A DNA stretch of 64,000 nt from Phragmitibacter sp965284365 (GTDB lineage Bacteria; Verrucomicrobiota; Verrucomicrobiia; Verrucomicrobiales; Verrucomicrobiaceae): positions 3,100,001 to 3,164,000 of the forward strand of contig OZ260079.1 in NCBI GenBank assembly GCA_965284365.1, read 5' to 3'. This document shows, one piece after another, positions 61,179 through 64,000 of the stretch (positions are counted from its first letter, which is position 1; the number at the start of each line of letters is the position of its first letter). The notes beneath the pieces were generated by a model that had not been told where the DNA came from, did not search any database, and saw only the letters and a program-made list of their open reading frames with translations. Position numbers and translations under genes: made by a program.

Positions 61179-63677
61179 ATGATGAGAAACTGCAAAGGCG
61201 AGACGGTGATAGATTCAGTTGGAGTCATGATCGCCATCTGGGCATCTTTACGACTCATCCGGACACTGGGCTTTGGCGTGGGAATTACATTTGCGGTGGC
61301 GGCGGTTGCCCAGGAGAAAAACGTTGTGGTGCTGCCGCCGTTTGTGCAGTGGGCCTCTGAAAACTCACAGCTAAAGGCTCAGCCTGACGGTGGCTCAATG
61401 GCTGTCCCCGTGAACTATAAGATTGGCAGAGCTATCACCCCCCACACACCAACAAGAGCTGGTGAACTGTTCACCTTCGCTGCGGAGGCGACCACAGCCT
61501 TTGCCTTGGAGCAGGGTTATTTTTACAGGGCCTGGATGGAGGTCGAATTCCTCAAAGGGGAAAAGGTGCTGCAAACCTCGTCTTCTTCTGAACTCGTGGG
61601 AGTCTCGGGAGAGCCGCAGTTGTTGAGTCTTACAACGCGGGCACCAGAGGGCGCCACTGCGGTCAGGGGCACAGTATGTGCCCAGAACAAACGGTGGAAT
61701 CAAGTGGATAATCTAGTGACGGTGCAGAAACCACGGCTCCTGAAGCTATCCGGGGACGAAGGCGGCGAGTTGCGACTGGAAGTTGCGGAAGGATTTCCCA
61801 AACAAACGAAAGCTCGCACCGCCAGTCTGTTGCTGAGTGGATCGTGGCCTGACGGCACTTCGGTGACGCTGAGCACCACACGGGGCAGGGTAGCGCCATC
61901 CGTTCTCATGAGTGACGGCCGTGCGCGCTTTAGCATTGCATATGGGGAAACGGAAGTGGGCAGTGCAGATTTGACGGCAAAGGTAATGGATCAGATCTCT
62001 ACGATTCGAGTCGCTGATCCCCTCGCAGGAATACTTAGCATCGAATCCGTGCGCGCCGATGGCCATGAGACATCTGTTCTCATCCAGCTGAAGAAGGATG
62101 GCAAGGTGCTCCCTGGGCGCTATCAGGAAAGTGTCGCAGGCATGTTCATCAGCCCACCATGGATGATAGACTTGTCGCCAGGTAAGTGGCAGTTGCGCGT
62201 GCTGCGCGGACCCGAGTTTCGAGCCGACGAACGAGAATTGGACGTGGTGAGTGGCGAGACTTTGCGGTTGCCATTAATCGATCTCTCGCGCCAGGTCGAC
62301 ACTCGAACCGAGGGCTGGTTTGGAGGGGATGCAGACGGAGATGTTTATCATGGGGAACGGATTTATCAGGATATCTCCGCCCGGACTGCGGCGGAGATCG
62401 CCAAAGCGATGGGGCTCGCCTGGGTAGGTGTAGGCAGTTGGGGGACACCGACGCCCAAGACATGGGGTGAAGCCAAAGTGGCCATGCGGGAGATGGGAGG
62501 GGACAACCTCCTTTTCATGTGGACGGATGAGAAACCCAAAGGATCTGATGGCCATGCCTGTTTCGTTGGGTTGGACAGACCTGACAGCGATGCCTTTGGA
62601 TGGGAGTGGGCGCGTATTGTTCGGACACCGAGAAACTTCGAAATGCTGAGGATGGTTCGTGGCAGTGGCGGGGCCACTTTTGCCAATCATCCGCTTCGCT
62701 GGTGGACATCCGGAGGAAAGTTCCGCACAAACATGTACTGCACCCTGCCTTTCGACTTGTGCGCCGCCGGTCTGCTGGACGGTTACAACATCAATGAAAA
62801 GCCGGGTGACATTCAGGTATGGTCCATGTTGCTGGATCATGGTTACAGAGTAGCTGCGACTGCGGGCGCAGACTTCGGACTTGATCGGCCGAACGGGCCT
62901 GTGCCAGGGCAGACGCGGTTGTATTGCTATTGCCCAGGTGGTCTGACTCCAGCCGCTCTGGCAGATGCGGTGCGAAGCCAGCACACCATCGTCTCCACCG
63001 GGCCCGTTTTGCTGGCGGACGCTGGCGGCAAACCGCCGGGGACCATGCTCGAATCCGGAAGGACTCACACAATCAAGGCAAGAGCGTGGGAACGAGGCGA
63101 TCAGGCCGACGACCTGCAGCGGCTGGAACTGTGGTCGCATGGCAAGCCGGTCAGCACACACGTCATCGATCCAAAAACCAATCGAGCCAGGGCCGAGCAT
63201 ACTTTTACCTGGAAACCTGAAGGAGAGTGGGACTGGGTGGCTGTGCGGCTCATCAGCAAACGGGGATGGGCCATGAGTTCAGCCTTCTACGCAGCCTCGC
63301 CAGAATGGCATGCGCCTGAGCCCGTGCAGTGCAGAGTTAGCTTTATGTTTTCGCAGGGCGACGCTAGCCAGCAGCAGAACGCAACCGTGGAAGTCTGGGA
63401 AGGGGTGCCAGGACTGGGCACCTCACGTAAAACCGCCGAGCATCCGGTCACTTCGCAAAGCGTGCTGGAAGTGCCGGTGAGTTCCAATCTGGTGATTCGT
63501 GCTGCTGGGAAGAGGAAGGATGTCTCGCTATACGATGCAGTAGGCATGCCGGAATTTGTGAAGTCCATTGCCGCCGGAAGTGAAAGAGAAAGGCCGCTCC
63601 TGGATTGGGCCACCTATGAGCGCGTGATGAAGATGTGCCGCCAAGCAACGGTCAGCGTCGACTTTGGTAAACCTTAA
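61179..63677 (+). CDS. CehA/McbA-like secreted PHP-family protein, altered metal motif
   Basis: 832 aa, signal or anchor near residues 17-45 (VMIAIWASLRLIRTLGFG, VGITFAVAAVAQ). The N-terminal 370 residues are beta-rich. The PHP-like domain (about 378-670) begins GWFGGDADGDVYHGERIY where the CehA/McbA metal motif is usually GDxHxHxxH; the two first His read as Asp, the third His is kept. MGLAWVGVGSWG, MGGDNLLFMWTDEKP, FANHPLRWW and AGADFGLDRPNG follow the CehA pattern. A beta-rich tail closes it. Start choice between the double ATG at 61179 and MIAIWAS at residue 17 is uncertain. Confidence 0.72.
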   Translation: MMRNCKGETVIDSVGVMIAIWASLRLIRTLGFGVGITFAVAAVAQEKNVVVLPPFVQWASENSQLKAQPDGGSMAVPVNYKIGRAITPHTPTRAGELFTFAAEATTAFALEQGYFYRAWMEVEFLKGEKVLQTSSSSELVGVSGEPQLLSLTTRAPEGATAVRGTVCAQNKRWNQVDNLVTVQKPRLLKLSGDEGGELRLEVAEGFPKQTKARTASLLLSGSWPDGTSVTLSTTRGRVAPSVLMSDGRARFSIAYGETEVGSADLTAKVMDQISTIRVADPLAGILSIESVRADGHETSVLIQLKKDGKVLPGRYQESVAGMFISPPWMIDLSPGKWQLRVLRGPEFRADERELDVVSGETLRLPLIDLSRQVDTRTEGWFGGDADGDVYHGERIYQDISARTAAEIAKAMGLAWVGVGSWGTPTPKTWGEAKVAMREMGGDNLLFMWTDEKPKGSDGHACFVGLDRPDSDAFGWEWARIVRTPRNFEMLRMVRGSGGATFANHPLRWWTSGGKFRTNMYCTLPFDLCAAGLLDGYNINEKPGDIQVWSMLLDHGYRVAATAGADFGLDRPNGPVPGQTRLYCYCPGGLTPAALADAVRSQHTIVSTGPVLLADAGGKPPGTMLESGRTHTIKARAWERGDQADDLQRLELWSHGKPVSTHVIDPKTNRARAEHTFTWKPEGEWDWVAVRLISKRGWAMSSAFYAASPEWHAPEPVQCRVSFMFSQGDASQQQNATVEVWEGVPGLGTSRKTAEHPVTSQSVLEVPVSSNLVIRAAGKRKDVSLYDAVGMPEFVKSIAAGSERERPLLDWATYERVMKMCRQATVSVDFGKP

Positions 63678-63827
63678 AGCTGCATTTCATCCGTGGGACA
63701 AGAAAGGCTTATCCAGAGTTCACAGGCGGTGGAGGATGTGATTTTCATGTAGCGCCTGCTTGATTTCCCGGCTGGCTTTTTTTGGTCCGGTGCGTACGAT
63801 AAATGATTCGTCCGTTTTATTGAGATC

Positions 63828-64000
63828 ATGAAACCATCCGACACGCCACAGTCCCAGTCCTCTCGTCCGTCCCGCCGCCGATTCGTCAAACAATCGCTGT
63901 CCGCCGGGATCGGCTTCACGTTCATCCCTGCCTATCTCACCAGCGCCCGGGCGGCGGACAATCCGCAGCTTCCACCGAGCCGTCGGATCAATCTGGGCTG
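63828..64000 (+). CDS. Tat-exported Gfo/Idh/MocA-type oxidoreductase, partial
   Basis: 57 codons to the window edge. A twin-arginine signal is clear: SRPSRRRFVKQSLSAGIGFTFIP followed by AYLTSARAAD (cleavage near residue 44). The last visible residues SRRINLG are the usual start of a Rossmann GxGxxG region in Tat-type Gfo/Idh/MocA proteins, which are abundant in PVC bacteria. The gene continues beyond 64000, so the family is a strong guess only. Confidence 0.65.
   Translation, partial: MKPSDTPQSQSSRPSRRRFVKQSLSAGIGFTFIPAYLTSARAADNPQLPPSRRINLG

Noticed and set aside
1..64000. CRISPR array, rRNA operon, restriction or toxin-antitoxin system
   Set aside because: No regularly spaced direct repeats, no rRNA-like block and no recognisable nuclease, methylase or toxin pair was found on either strand.

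Overview
The window looks like chromosome of a GC-rich member of the Verrucomicrobiota, probably near Prosthecobacter/Verrucomicrobium. This is an inference from gene content, with no rRNA to confirm it. Supporting genes are a giant PVC-type dehydrogenase/HEAT/CxxCH protein beside an SGNH hydrolase, a cytochrome c-SHD1 fusion, a Cys-type sulfatase, a CehA/McbA-like protein and a Tat-exported Gfo/Idh/MocA start at the right edge. Many short intergenic hairpin repeats fit the same picture.

Layout. 0-10 kb: purU, a tRNA-Leu with anticodon AAG, a GYF_2 protein, a lipoprotein, a sulfatase, an M15-type peptidase, small secreted proteins, an SGNH hydrolase and a VOC protein. 10-15 kb: a sugar-phosphate-isomerase-like TIM barrel, then a tight leftward operon SDR > DUF2071-like > membrane methyltransferase-like > DoxX-like > BtaA-like (DUF3419). 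15-18 kb: the rightward DUF2157/DUF4401/GDYXXLXY operon. 17.8-24 kb: a hexulose-phosphate-synthase-like enzyme with a zinc dehydrogenase, a PH-domain membrane protein, a soluble histidine kinase, and a secreted toroid protein with a decayed coding module behind it. 24-34 kb: cytochrome c-SHD1, an MBL-fold protein with altered ligands, a CDP-paratose-epimerase-like enzyme, and the SGNH plus PVC dehydrogenase pair. 34-45 kb: hpt-moaD-GNAT operon, pdxH, dnaE, a Gfo/Idh/MocA protein, two DUF883-like proteins, rarA and an Rrf2 regulator.

45.3-49.2 kb holds tmRNA (ssrA) with a consensus promoter. About 3.4 kb downstream lies a diverged 120-bp copy of its 3' end plus flank. Together they bracket a response regulator with a probable frameshift and a triple-PAS hybrid histidine kinase. 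This has the form of an old element inserted at ssrA, with no integrase left.

49.5-58.8 kb is a nitrogen-scavenging cluster: a divergent LysR regulator, a five-gene urea/short-amide ABC transporter (urtABCDE/fmdDEF type), formamidase (fmdA), an FmdB zinc ribbon and a cytoplasmic NrtA/NasS-like binding protein. The likely logic is uptake of urea or amides, release of ammonia from formamide, and sensing by the LysR and/or NasS-like protein.

The best candidates for undescribed biology are the SDR-DUF2071-methyltransferase-DoxX-BtaA operon, the ssrA-bounded two-component element, the orphan NasS-like protein in an amide cluster, and several hydrolase-fold proteins whose usual metal or catalytic residues are replaced.
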